From: Acinetobacter bereziniae LMG 1003 = CIP 70.12
GTDB taxonomy: Bacteria > Pseudomonadota > Gammaproteobacteria > Pseudomonadales > Moraxellaceae
NCBI RefSeq assembly: GCF_000368925.1
Contig: NZ_KB849755.1
Location: 1,418,620 to 1,482,619, forward strand
Direction: 5' to 3'
DNA: 64,000 nt
Below are positions 44,226 to 53,934 of the stretch, one piece after another. Within the stretch, counting starts at the first letter, position 1. Every line of letters begins with the position of its first letter. The notes below the pieces were generated by a model. It made no database searches and was not told where the DNA came from. It worked only from the letters and a program-made list of their open reading frames with translations. A program made the position numbers and the translations under genes.

Positions 44226-44460
44226 GCATCAATCTTCCACCTGAGCAATCTCTATATCATACCATTACCATAGCCAAGTTACTGTATTCGATTGCATATG
44301 CTGAACAATTTGTTTCATCAGAATATGCTATGATGCTCAAGCCATTTATACGTATGATGTTTATTTCATTATTCCAGTTTTTTGAGGATGGGATGCTTTA
44401 AACAATTCGTTAAAATGCCGAATACAACTTTTGCAAGCACATTTTCTATATTAGGTTTTT
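44226..44460. promoter_or_regulatory. Divergent region between the transferase set and ugd
   Basis: A 235-base region without an ORF that must hold promoters for both directions. I saw no clear operator or strong palindrome. Confidence 0.4.
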
Positions 44461-45630
44461 ATGAAAATAGCAGTCGCTGGAACAGGTTACGTTGGCTTAT
44501 CCAATTCAATGATATTTGCACAACATCATGAAGTTGTTGCTGTTGATATTTTAGAATCTAAAGTTAACATGCTCAACAATAAAATATCGCCTATCCAAGA
44601 TGCTGATATTTCATTATTTTTAAAAGAAAAAACACTGAATTTCACAGCGACCACAGATTATGAAACAGCTTATCAAGATGCTGATTTTGTGATCATCGCA
44701 ACCCCAACAGATTACGACACCAAAACCAATTATTTTAATACGCAAAGTGTTGAAAGTGTGGTTCAGCAAGTCTTAGCAATTAATCCGCATGCTGTAATGG
44801 TGATCAAATCCACGGTTCCAGTGGGCTTTACCAAAAGTTTAAAAGAAAAATTTCATACTGAGAATCTCATTTTCTCACCTGAATTTTTACGTGAAGGCAA
44901 AGCACTGCATGACAATTTATACCCATCCCGAATTATTGTGGGTGAAAAGTCTGAGCGTGCGCAGCAATTTGCTGATTTACTGATCGAAGGCGCAATTAAA
45001 AAAGATAGTCCAGTTTTATTTACTGACTCTACTGAGGCAGAAGCCATCAAACTATTTGCCAACACTTACTTGGCGATGCGTGTTGCTTACTTCAATGAAC
45101 TTGATACTTATGCGCAAATTTTTGGTTTAGATACTCAACAAATTATTGAGGGTGTTTGTCTGGACCAACGCATTGGGAATCATTATAACAACCCATCTTT
45201 TGGTTATGGCGGATATTGTCTCCCTAAGGATACCAAGCAACTTCTAGCAAATTATCATCATGTGCCAAGCAATTTGATTCAAGCCATTGTTGATTCAAAT
45301 AGCACACGTAAAGACTTCATTGCTGACTCGATCATTGCACGCAACCCGAATACGGTCGGAATTTATCGTTTAGTCATGAAAAGTGGTTCAGACAACTTTA
45401 GAGCTTCAGCAATTCAAGGCGTGATGAAACGTATCAAGGCAAAAGGAATTGAAGTGATTGTCTATGAACCCACGTTACAAGATGATGATTTCTTTAAATC
45501 TAAAGTGGTCAATGATTTAGCGCAATTTAAACAGCAAAGTGATGTAATTATTGCCAATCGTATTTCAAGCGATCTCAGTGATGTACTCGACAAAGTTTAT
45601 ACACGAGATATTTTCGGAGCAGATGAATGA
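44461..45630 (+). CDS. ugd: UDP-glucose 6-dehydrogenase
   Basis: 389 residues: NAD-binding MKIAVAGTGYVGLSNS, central TDYDTKTNYFNT, catalytic cysteine in YGGYCLPKDTKQL, and C-terminal UDP-binding domain. It makes UDP-glucuronate in two oxidations. The stop overlaps the next gene's ATG (ATGA), so the two are translated together. Acinetobacter usually carries ugd in the capsule locus; this copy is next to the outer-core genes. Confidence 0.93.
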   Translation: MKIAVAGTGYVGLSNSMIFAQHHEVVAVDILESKVNMLNNKISPIQDADISLFLKEKTLNFTATTDYETAYQDADFVIIATPTDYDTKTNYFNTQSVESVVQQVLAINPHAVMVIKSTVPVGFTKSLKEKFHTENLIFSPEFLREGKALHDNLYPSRIIVGEKSERAQQFADLLIEGAIKKDSPVLFTDSTEAEAIKLFANTYLAMRVAYFNELDTYAQIFGLDTQQIIEGVCLDQRIGNHYNNPSFGYGGYCLPKDTKQLLANYHHVPSNLIQAIVDSNSTRKDFIADSIIARNPNTVGIYRLVMKSGSDNFRASAIQGVMKRIKAKGIEVIVYEPTLQDDDFFKSKVVNDLAQFKQQSDVIIANRISSDLSDVLDKVYTRDIFGADE

Positions 45631-46649
45631 AAGTTCTCGTTACAGGGGCAGCAGGATTTATTGGTTTCAATGTTGCAAAAAAACTATTAGAACGTGGTGA
45701 TGATGTTGTTGGGTTTGACAATGTCAATGATTACTATGATCCTGCATTGAAAGAAGCCAGATTAGACGTTTTAAAAAATACAGCAGAACACGTTCAAGGT
45801 TCTTTCATTTTTATTCGTGCCAACCTTGCAGATAAAACTATTGTTGACCAATGCTTCCAAGATCATTCATTTGATCGAGTGATTCATTTAGCAGCTCAGG
45901 CAGGTGTACGCTACTCTCTAGAAAACCCGTCTAGTTATGTAGAGAGTAATCTTATTGGCTTTACCAATATTCTTGAAGCATGTCGCTATGCCAAAACGCC
46001 ACATCTGACTTATGCCAGCACCAGTAGTGTTTATGGTGCCAATACCACCATGCCATTTAGTGAAAAACATGGTGTCAATCACCCTGTTCAGTTCTATGCG
46101 GCAACCAAACGTGCCAATGAACTCATGGCGCACAGTTATAGCCATTTATTTAATTTACCCACGACAGGACTGCGCTTCTTCACAGTATACGGTCCTTGGG
46201 GACGTCCAGACATGGCGCTATTTAAATTCACTAAAAATATTATTGAAGGTCGCTCTATTCCTGTCTTCAATCATGGCAATCACACCCGCGACTTTACTTT
46301 TATCTCAGATATTGTCGAAGGTATTATTCGTTCAAGTGATCAAATTGCACAACCTGATCCAAATTGGGACAGCAAAAATCCAGATCCATCGACCAGCTAT
46401 GCGCCATTCCGTATTTTTAATATCGGCAATAATAATCCAGTCAAATTGATCGAATATATTCATGCAATTGAAAAGGCTGTCGGTCAAGACGCTATTTTAG
46501 AATTATTACCCTTACAGCCAGGTGATGTTCCAGATACCTTTGCTGATAGTACTGCATTGGAAAATATGGTGGGTTATAAACCATCAGTTTCTGTAGATGA
46601 AGGTGTAAAACAGTTTGTTGATTGGTACCGAGACTTTTATAAGGTTTAA
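45627..46649 (+). CDS. gla: UDP-glucuronate 4-epimerase
   Basis: 340 residues, short-chain dehydrogenase fold. TGAAGFIGFNVAKKLLERG binds NAD; ASTSSVYG and YAATKRANE carry the Ser and Tyr-x-x-x-Lys catalytic set; GFDNVNDYYDPALKEARL is typical of UDP-GlcA epimerases rather than GalE. With ugd overlapping upstream, the pair should supply UDP-galacturonate for an outer-core or capsule sugar. The gene symbol is less certain than the function. Confidence 0.87.
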   Translation: MKVLVTGAAGFIGFNVAKKLLERGDDVVGFDNVNDYYDPALKEARLDVLKNTAEHVQGSFIFIRANLADKTIVDQCFQDHSFDRVIHLAAQAGVRYSLENPSSYVESNLIGFTNILEACRYAKTPHLTYASTSSVYGANTTMPFSEKHGVNHPVQFYAATKRANELMAHSYSHLFNLPTTGLRFFTVYGPWGRPDMALFKFTKNIIEGRSIPVFNHGNHTRDFTFISDIVEGIIRSSDQIAQPDPNWDSKNPDPSTSYAPFRIFNIGNNNPVKLIEYIHAIEKAVGQDAILELLPLQPGDVPDTFADSTALENMVGYKPSVSVDEGVKQFVDWYRDFYKV

Positions 46650-46699
46650 TACAATATGACGATGTAGCAGCCATTGCGATTGCTCAAGCTAAAACAAAA

Positions 46700-46727
46700 A
46701 AAAAGGATTCCAAATGGAATCCTTTTT
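46700..46727. terminator. Bidirectional terminator
   Basis: AAAAAGGATTCC / GGAATCCTTTTT is a perfect 12-bp stem with a 4-base loop, between the convergent epimerase gene and ilvE. Confidence 0.93.
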
Positions 46728-46740
46728 AGCATTGAATGGC

Positions 46741-47667
46741 TTATTTTACATAAGTCAGCCAATGTGCATATTTTGGATCTTTACCTTGAACAGCATCAAA
46801 GAATGCTTTTTGAATCTTCTCAGTAATCGGACCACGTACACCTGAACCAATTTGACGGTCGTCATATTCACGGATTGGCGTCACTTCAGCAGCAGTCCCG
46901 GTAAAGAATGCTTCATCACCAATATAGAATTCATCACGGGTAATACGGCGTTCAACGACATCAATACCAAGATCTTTAGCAATGGTAATAATCGTTTGAC
47001 GGGTAATACCATCCAAAGCACCGCCTGCGATATCTGGTGTATGTAAAACACCATCTTTCACCAAGAATACGTTTTCACCAGAACCCTGACATACATAACC
47101 TTGAGGATCCATCAACATCGCTTCGTCATAACCTGAATGTGCCACTTCTTGGTGAGCAAGAATTGACAAAGTATAGTTACCTGAAGCCTTGGCTTTACAC
47201 ATCGTCACGTTTGGATGATGATGGGTAAATGATGAGGTTTTAACACGAATACCCTTCGCCATTGCCTCATCACCAAGATATGCACCCCAGCTCCACGCAG
47301 CTACTGTTGCGTGAATGGTATTATCTGTTGCAGCGATACCTAATTTTTCCGAACCAATGAAAATAATTGGGCGTAAATAGCATGATGCCAATTTATTTTC
47401 ACGAACCACATCAATCTGAGCTTGCTCAAGCGTTGCTTGATCAAATGGAACTTTCATTTGATAAATTTTTGCAGAATTTAACAAACGTTTTGTGTGATCT
47501 TGGAGACGGAAAATCGCGGTACCATTTGGTGTTTCATAAGCACGGACACCCTCAAACACACCCATACTATAATGTAAAGTATGTGTTAAGACGTGAATTT
47601 TAGCCTCACGCCATTCAACCATTTGTCCATCTTGCCAAATAAAACCATCACGATCAGCCAAATTCAT
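46741..47667 (-). CDS. ilvE: Branched-chain amino acid aminotransferase
   Basis: 308 residues from the ATG at 47667 (GGAG 8 bases upstream; an in-frame GTG three codons earlier is not needed). Fold-type IV PLP enzyme: THTLHYSMGVFEGVRAY, the PLP lysine in CKAKASGNY, EVTPIREYDDRQIG. It makes and breaks Leu, Ile and Val with 2-oxoglutarate. It follows glnE by 26 bases. In Acinetobacter ilvE is the other edge of the outer-core locus. Confidence 0.96.
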   Translation of the reverse strand: MNLADRDGFIWQDGQMVEWREAKIHVLTHTLHYSMGVFEGVRAYETPNGTAIFRLQDHTKRLLNSAKIYQMKVPFDQATLEQAQIDVVRENKLASCYLRPIIFIGSEKLGIAATDNTIHATVAAWSWGAYLGDEAMAKGIRVKTSSFTHHHPNVTMCKAKASGNYTLSILAHQEVAHSGYDEAMLMDPQGYVCQGSGENVFLVKDGVLHTPDIAGGALDGITRQTIITIAKDLGIDVVERRITRDEFYIGDEAFFTGTAAEVTPIREYDDRQIGSGVRGPITEKIQKAFFDAVQGKDPKYAHWLTYVK

Positions 47668-47693
47668 GGCGCACACTCCAAATTTTTACACAA

Positions 47694-50444
47694 TTATTCA
47701 CTTTCCAAAGCGAAAGTCGCTGTTGGATCAATTAATCTTTGCCATAACTTGCAAACGACCTCTCGGGTATCGTGCCAATCCGCAGCACTTACTTGCATAT
47801 TATGATTTGCAAGTGCTAAACGGTGGCTCTCGGCGCGTTCACTGAGATAAGCTTGAATCAATGCGGATACATCGTCGCTGGATAAGCAACCTGCCTTTGC
47901 GGCATCTTCAAGGATTCGTACGTTGTCGGAATAATGGGCGAGATCAGGATTCGTCCCACTCCAGGCTAATACGACATACTGTGCCATAAATTCGATGTCA
48001 ACGATACCACCTGCATCCTGTTTTAAGTGAAAAATTCCATCTTTTTTCTGATCTTTTGATGAGCCCAGATGATCTTTCATTTTTTGGCGCATATTGAGGA
48101 CCTCTTGACGAACTGTTTCCTCTTGTCTTGGTAAGGTAAGAATCTTACAGCGCAATTCCTCAAACTTGGCTCTCAATGTTGGCTCACCAGCAATCGAACG
48201 TGCTCGAACAATGGCTTGATGCTCCCATAACCATGCACTTTTCAGTTGATACTGTTCAAATGCCTTTAAGCTGGTTACCAAAAGTCCTGCTTCACCAGAA
48301 GGACGCAAACGCGTATCCACTTCATAAACACGACCATCTAAGGTCTGAGTTGTCATCAATGACATAAACTTCTGAGCAACACGCATCGCAAATTCAAAGC
48401 CACTAATGGCTTTTTGACCATCTGTATCCGATTGTTCATCCATATAATGAATAAACACCAAATCCAAGTCTGAACCATAACCGAGCTCAATTCCCCCGAC
48501 CTTACCATAACCAATCACACAATATGCCATATGCTCCAAAGAACAACGCTGCCCTTCTGCATCTATTGGATATCCATGACGTTTCGCCACTGTTTGATAG
48601 GCTAAATTTAATGTTGCAATAACTGAAACTTCCGCAATATCCGTTAAAGCATCAGACACTTTCATCAACGGACTTTCAGCCAATACATCACTTGCAGCCA
48701 CTGTCAGTACATTGGACTTTTTAAACAGGCGCAGTACTCGCATTTGATCTTCGACTTGATCAATTTCAATACGTAGCAACTGTTGACGTAAAGAATCCTC
48801 TAAATAATGTCTTGATGGAAGCTCAAAATCCATCGAAAGGAACTCATCCAAAAGCACTGGATAATGCGTTAATTCCTCACAAATCCATGGGCTTACTGTC
48901 GCCATTTTAACCAACCGCTGCAATGCACCTTTACTTTCGATCAGCATGACCAAATACACCGTACGGCGCATGACAGACTCGACCAATGGCATTAAACGCA
49001 TCAACGCAACTTGCGGGCTATTCGACTGTAAAATTGCTTCAACCAAATGTGGCCAAAACTCTTTTAGACGTTGAACGGCTTTTGCAGGTAATTTTTTGAT
49101 GGCATGACCATACCAAAACTCATGAATTAAGTTTTTAGCATCATCATCTAAAATTTCATTGAGCTGGCTCTCAAGCTGACTATAGCTTTCAATAGGCGAC
49201 TCAAGTCCCTTTTCTTTAATCAAATGCTTAAATTGGAACGTCACCTTTTCTCGTTTTTGATTTAAAAAATCAATAAAATTATCCCAATCAGTAAAGCCCA
49301 ATGTATCAATCAGCCGTTGACGTAACTCAGGCTCAGTCGGCAAAGATTGAGTTTGTTGATCATTCAGTGCTTGAATCGCATGTTCAACGCGACGTAAAAA
49401 TAAATAGGCATCTTCAAGGTCAACAACAGATTGTGAATCGAGTAATCCAACCTCACCTAAATGCTGAAGACTGACGAGACATTGGCGATCTTGCAGCTCT
49501 AATTTAGCGCCACCATAAATCAATTGAAAAACTTGGACAATAAATTCAACTTCACGAATCCCACCTGCACCCAACTTGATGTCATCGGCAATATTACGAC
49601 GTGCCACTTCACGCTCAATCATAGCTTTCATTTCGCGCATGGCTTCAAATGCGGTGTAATCAACATATTTACGAAATACGAATGGGCGTGTCATGTCCAA
49701 AAGACTATCACCCTCTTGTCCGCCCGTAATAATACGTGCCTTAATCCATGCATAGCGTTCCCATTCGCGTCCATGCTGACTGAGATATTTTTCTAATGCC
49801 ACATGACTAATCGCGAGGGCTGAACCATCCCCCCAAGGACGTAAACGCATATCTACACGAAAAACAAAACCATCCGCAGTAATATGATCCAGCAAATAAA
49901 TCAGCTTCTGTCCCCACAAAATACAGAACTGCTGTACATCAATACATTTGCGTCCATTGGTTTCACCTTGTTCATCAAAAGCAAAAATCAGGTCGATATC
50001 ACTTGATAAATTAAGCTCTTGTGCGCCAAGCTTCCCCATACCAATCACGATCAGATCTTGAATTTTACCGTTATACCCGACTGGCTCACCATGTTTGGCA
50101 ATGAGTGGAGCCCGCGCAAAATCTTTGGCTGCAACGATACAAATATCTGCAAAATCCGAAAGTTCACGGGTCAATGTCACTACATCGGTGAGTTGATTGG
50201 CATCCTGCCAAATCCAACGGAACATCAAACGTGCACGAAGTATCCTTAACACACGCATCCATGTAATTTCATCTTGAATAGCTGCTAAATTATCATCAAC
50301 AAGTTGTTGAATTTGCGAGGTACTGAGTGGTACTTGAAATTGATCAATTGCATAATCATGTTCTAATACACTTTGATGTAGACTTAATACTTGTTCTGCA
50401 TACTGACTGGCATGTAAGGTTTTTTGCAATTGCTCAGCATTCAT
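47694..50444 (-). CDS. glnE: Glutamine synthetase adenylyltransferase / adenylyl-removing enzyme
   Basis: A full-length bifunctional enzyme (916 residues). Two nucleotidyltransferase domains are seen: the adenylyl-removing site with LNLSSDIDLIFAF (about 157-170) and the C-terminal adenylyl-transferring site with GYGSDLDLVFIHY, separated by the helical regulatory region. It sets glutamine synthetase activity in response to PII. Upstream of ilvE in one transcript. Confidence 0.96.
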   Translation of the reverse strand: MNAEQLQKTLHASQYAEQVLSLHQSVLEHDYAIDQFQVPLSTSQIQQLVDDNLAAIQDEITWMRVLRILRARLMFRWIWQDANQLTDVVTLTRELSDFADICIVAAKDFARAPLIAKHGEPVGYNGKIQDLIVIGMGKLGAQELNLSSDIDLIFAFDEQGETNGRKCIDVQQFCILWGQKLIYLLDHITADGFVFRVDMRLRPWGDGSALAISHVALEKYLSQHGREWERYAWIKARIITGGQEGDSLLDMTRPFVFRKYVDYTAFEAMREMKAMIEREVARRNIADDIKLGAGGIREVEFIVQVFQLIYGGAKLELQDRQCLVSLQHLGEVGLLDSQSVVDLEDAYLFLRRVEHAIQALNDQQTQSLPTEPELRQRLIDTLGFTDWDNFIDFLNQKREKVTFQFKHLIKEKGLESPIESYSQLESQLNEILDDDAKNLIHEFWYGHAIKKLPAKAVQRLKEFWPHLVEAILQSNSPQVALMRLMPLVESVMRRTVYLVMLIESKGALQRLVKMATVSPWICEELTHYPVLLDEFLSMDFELPSRHYLEDSLRQQLLRIEIDQVEDQMRVLRLFKKSNVLTVAASDVLAESPLMKVSDALTDIAEVSVIATLNLAYQTVAKRHGYPIDAEGQRCSLEHMAYCVIGYGKVGGIELGYGSDLDLVFIHYMDEQSDTDGQKAISGFEFAMRVAQKFMSLMTTQTLDGRVYEVDTRLRPSGEAGLLVTSLKAFEQYQLKSAWLWEHQAIVRARSIAGEPTLRAKFEELRCKILTLPRQEETVRQEVLNMRQKMKDHLGSSKDQKKDGIFHLKQDAGGIVDIEFMAQYVVLAWSGTNPDLAHYSDNVRILEDAAKAGCLSSDDVSALIQAYLSERAESHRLALANHNMQVSAADWHDTREVVCKLWQRLIDPTATFALESE

Positions 50445-50597
50445 TAGAAAAGCCTGTACTGATGTTTTATATGATTATTTATAGCAGTTTGATTGACTGT
50501 TAGGGAGTCTTTTATCGTTGTATAAAAAAGCACAGATTAAAAAAACATCAAAAAACACACATTGATCACTTTAAAATTTCATCGCATACGTTGAAGA

Positions 50598-51875
50598 TTA
50601 GAAAATTTTTACTTTATCTGATTTTAGGTCTGTATCCAGCAAAGACTGATGGGCATTTTTTGCCGCAGGGAGGGCAACGACAAAAGTTGTTCCCTCACCT
50701 TTTTGAGAGCTAACTGATATTTGCCCATGATTTAAGTCAACAAATCTCTTGCACAATACCAATCCTAAGCCTGTACCTTGTTCACCAATCGTACCTTTTA
50801 TACTGGCTTTAAGTTGCGGTTCAAAAACCTGTTCAATCTGTGCCTGAGTCATACCCAAACCAGTATCATGAATAATGATTTCAATACGATTTCCCACAGG
50901 TTGAGCGGAAATCGTCACTTTGCCTAAACCATCAGTTTGAGTAAATTTTAAAGCATTGGACACTAAGTTTTGAATAATGGAGGTTACCATATTCATATCT
51001 GCAAAAACCGTTAGATCATCAGCAACATTTTCAATCAATTGAATATTTTTATTGACTGCTAAGGGTTGCAGTACATCATAAACAATTTTGGTGGTCTGTT
51101 TGAGCTTAAAATTAATCGGGTGATAGACAAAACGACCTCCTTCTGACATTGCCCAATTGAGTAAATTTTCAAGTAAAGCATATGTGGACTGCAAAGTATC
51201 ATGCAAATATTGTGCAATACTATGAATATTCTCTTCATCCAAGGTTTCTCGCTCATTGGCTAAAACATCTGAAAAACCAATCAATCCATGAAATGGTGCA
51301 CGTAAATCATGGGCAATCACCTGAAAAAACTTTGTTTTACTGAAATTTAGAGCACGTTCTTGTTCATAAAGCTCATAATAGTCTTGAGACTCCGACTTGC
51401 GCTGCAATATCGTCACAAGGTCATCACTCAACTCTTCTAATAATAGTTTTTGTTTAGCCGAGAAATTCTCGGACTGATGATCATAAAAATAGACATGCGC
51501 GATGGACTCGCTGTCTTGAAGTCTAAAGTCATAAGCGATAAGTCGTGTATGGCTAAGACCAATCTCCGTGATATAATCTGAACATTCTGGATAACTTGGG
51601 TGTGTACCTTCAACAATTAACGTATTTTGAAAATCTGGTAAAAGATTAGGCTTTGGAGAAAGATAAGCGGCAACAAAGTCACATTCACTATTGGCAACCC
51701 ATGCATAAGGTTCATTGTGAAAGCTAAAAAAGGCATTTTCGACATTCAAAATAGCACGGACAATTTTCAGATAGCGCTCAATTTTATTGTCTGGTGTATA
51801 AGCTCCTAAAATGAGCGACAATCGACATGCACTGAGTTGCTCAGTTTGATGAGAGTCTAAGAATTCTAGTTTCAT
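50598..51875 (-). CDS. Orphan cytoplasmic sensor histidine kinase
   Basis: 425 residues: an N-terminal GAF-like sensor domain (about 15-165), HisKA with the phospho-acceptor histidine in FFQVIAHDLRAPFHGLIG, then HATPase with N-box (NLVSNALKF), DTGLGM and GTGLGLVLCKRF. It has no membrane helix, so it senses inside the cell. There is no response regulator beside it. GAGG five bases before the ATG. Confidence 0.88.
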   Translation of the reverse strand: MKLEFLDSHQTEQLSACRLSLILGAYTPDNKIERYLKIVRAILNVENAFFSFHNEPYAWVANSECDFVAAYLSPKPNLLPDFQNTLIVEGTHPSYPECSDYITEIGLSHTRLIAYDFRLQDSESIAHVYFYDHQSENFSAKQKLLLEELSDDLVTILQRKSESQDYYELYEQERALNFSKTKFFQVIAHDLRAPFHGLIGFSDVLANERETLDEENIHSIAQYLHDTLQSTYALLENLLNWAMSEGGRFVYHPINFKLKQTTKIVYDVLQPLAVNKNIQLIENVADDLTVFADMNMVTSIIQNLVSNALKFTQTDGLGKVTISAQPVGNRIEIIIHDTGLGMTQAQIEQVFEPQLKASIKGTIGEQGTGLGLVLCKRFVDLNHGQISVSSQKGEGTTFVVALPAAKNAHQSLLDTDLKSDKVKIF

Positions 51876-52409
51876 GTTTACCTCATTTTCACTTTCAGTT
51901 CACACGTTATTGATTAAACTCACCCATTTCTAATATTAATTTCTTTTAAATAGATAAAAACTTAATTCGAAAAATAAAAAAATAGCATCAAAGACGTCGC
52001 TGTACATTTACAAATGTTCACATAAAACACTATAGCAGTAATACTTTTAATTAAAATAGAAAAGTTAAAAATTTCAAAAAAAATCATATTTTTGTAATCA
52101 AACACCGTCTATCAAATCACAATAGTATTTAATTCTGTGAACTGAAAAAATACCCAAGCCATTTGTATTCGCTTGGGTTCTGTTGAATAGAGAATGATTC
52201 TATAGATGGGCAAGGAGAGCGTGTAAACCGATATGCTATCACTGAAAGTAGATTTTTGAATGACATAATTTTATATAAACATCGTGTCAATAAAAGCAGC
52301 AAAACAATTATTTTTTATTTAAATATTTATAGTTAATTACCGCTCTAAAACACATGTATTACTGCTAATAGCCATCCAGTAAAACATATTTCTTGAGTCA
52401 TTTATTTCT
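51876..52409. other. Long intergenic region downstream of gdh with a terminator-like hairpin
   Basis: No gene is evident in these 534 bases. ACCCAAGC (52152-52159) and GCTTGGGT (52171-52178) form an 8-bp stem that on the minus strand is followed by an ATTTTTT run, about 230 bases after the gdh stop. That would fit a long gdh 3' end or an independent small RNA. The part nearest the histidine kinase is AT-rich and probably carries its promoter. Confidence 0.45.
52152..52178 (-). terminator. Terminator-like hairpin, minus strand
   Basis: The 8-bp stem ACCCAAGC / GCTTGGGT with an 11-base loop, followed on the minus strand by T-rich sequence. Confidence 0.6.
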
Positions 52410-53681
52410 TTATCCAGGAAAAACACCACGCTCTTTACGCGCTTTTAAAATACGTTCGCACGCCAAGATATAAGCCGCTGTACGTAAGGTACATGTATTG
52501 TTATTTGCCGTATTCCAAACATCCTCAATTGCTTGAACCATGAGTTTGTCTAAACGCTCATTAATTTCTTCTTCGCTCCAAAAATAACTTGCCATATCTT
52601 GCACCCATTCAAAGTAACTTACAGTCACCCCACCCGCATTACAGACTACATCAGGAACGACAACAATACCTCGTTCAACCAATATATCTTCTGCCTTTGG
52701 ATAAGTTGGACCATTTGCCCCCTCTAAAATCAGTTGAGCTTGAAAATTCTGAGCACGATCAATGGTGATTTGCCCCTCTAAAGCCGCAGGAATCATGATA
52801 TCAACTTCTGCTGACCAAAATTCTTCATCAGCAATGAGCTGTGCACCAGTAAAACCACCGACACCTTCATTCACAGTGACATAATCACGTAATGCCTCAA
52901 GATCAATACCGTTTTTATTGAAAATAGTCCCTGTGTGGTCTTGAATGTGAGTAACTTTTGCATTTGATTCCACAAATAAAAAACCAGCTTCACTCCCTAC
53001 ATTACCAAAACCTTGAATAGCAACTTTAGCTCCTTTAAGGGAGAGCTTAATTTTCTTCGCAACTTCGCGACCTGTAACAAATACTCCACGACCAGTTGCC
53101 TTTACACGACCTAATGAACCCCCCAAGTGAATAGGTTTACCAGTGACCACACCAGTAACCGTATATCCCTGACCTGATGAATAGGTGTCCATAATCCACC
53201 CCATTACGTGTTGATTTGTTCCAACATCTGGTGCAGGAATATCCTTTTGAGGACCGATAATATGACTGATTTCACTGGTATAGCGACGAGTTAAACGCTC
53301 TAATTCTCGAGCCGATAATTTACGTGGATCGACACGGACACCCCCTTTTGCACCTCCAAATGGTAGGTTCAATACCGCTGTTTTGATCGTCATCCATGCT
53401 GAAAGCGCCATAACCTCATTCAGATTGACATCTTGGTGATAGCGGATACCACCTTTACCAGGACCACGTGATAAATTGTGTTGTACACGATAACCTTCAA
53501 AATGTTGAATTGAACCATCATCCATGACAATCGGTACATCTACGATAAGAACTCTTTTGGGTCTTTTTAATATCTCAATATGTTGTTTTAGATGCTCTAA
53601 ATAGGGAGATACGCGTTCAATTTGTTCAAGAAAAGTTAACCAAGCTGCATCATTTGCTTGAATATAAGAGAGTTTTGTCAT
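52410..53681 (-). CDS. Glutamate dehydrogenase (Glu/Leu/Phe/Val family)
   Basis: 423 residues. LPFGGAKGGVRVDPRKLS holds the catalytic lysines; the second domain has GFGNVGSEAGFLF for NAD(P), and PDVVCNAGGVTVSYFEW follows. It interconverts glutamate with 2-oxoglutarate and ammonia. The short, catabolic-type form and its position divergent from an aminotransferase that would load amino groups onto 2-oxoglutarate suggest it releases that nitrogen as ammonia. Cofactor preference cannot be read reliably. Confidence 0.92.
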   Translation of the reverse strand: MTKLSYIQANDAAWLTFLEQIERVSPYLEHLKQHIEILKRPKRVLIVDVPIVMDDGSIQHFEGYRVQHNLSRGPGKGGIRYHQDVNLNEVMALSAWMTIKTAVLNLPFGGAKGGVRVDPRKLSARELERLTRRYTSEISHIIGPQKDIPAPDVGTNQHVMGWIMDTYSSGQGYTVTGVVTGKPIHLGGSLGRVKATGRGVFVTGREVAKKIKLSLKGAKVAIQGFGNVGSEAGFLFVESNAKVTHIQDHTGTIFNKNGIDLEALRDYVTVNEGVGGFTGAQLIADEEFWSAEVDIMIPAALEGQITIDRAQNFQAQLILEGANGPTYPKAEDILVERGIVVVPDVVCNAGGVTVSYFEWVQDMASYFWSEEEINERLDKLMVQAIEDVWNTANNNTCTLRTAAYILACERILKARKERGVFPG

Positions 53682-53733
53682 ATTGAATATCCAACTGATA
53701 TTTGTTCTGCTCTATCACGTTATTAATAATGTC

Positions 53734-53770
53734 TAAGTAAATACACAAATTTCTCAAAGATATTTACTTA
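53734..53770. promoter_or_regulatory. Inverted repeat in the gdh / pipecolate-operon divergent region
   Basis: TAAGTAAATA and TATTTACTTA are perfect 10-base inverted arms 17 bases apart, in the middle of the divergent promoter region. This is a good shape for a dimeric regulator's operator, but the protein that would bind is unknown. Confidence 0.5.
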
Positions 53771-53934
53771 ACTTTTAATCAATTAAACTAGGTTAATTTT
53801 TTTGTTTATGAAAGCAATTTTCGGAAAAAGTGATACGAAAAAAAGGAATAGTGTGAGTATTTTAATTCGTTTGTAGGACGATATTTCGAAGGTTTAAATA
53901 ACAACATCAAATAAATTCTATCGAGAAAAATGAA

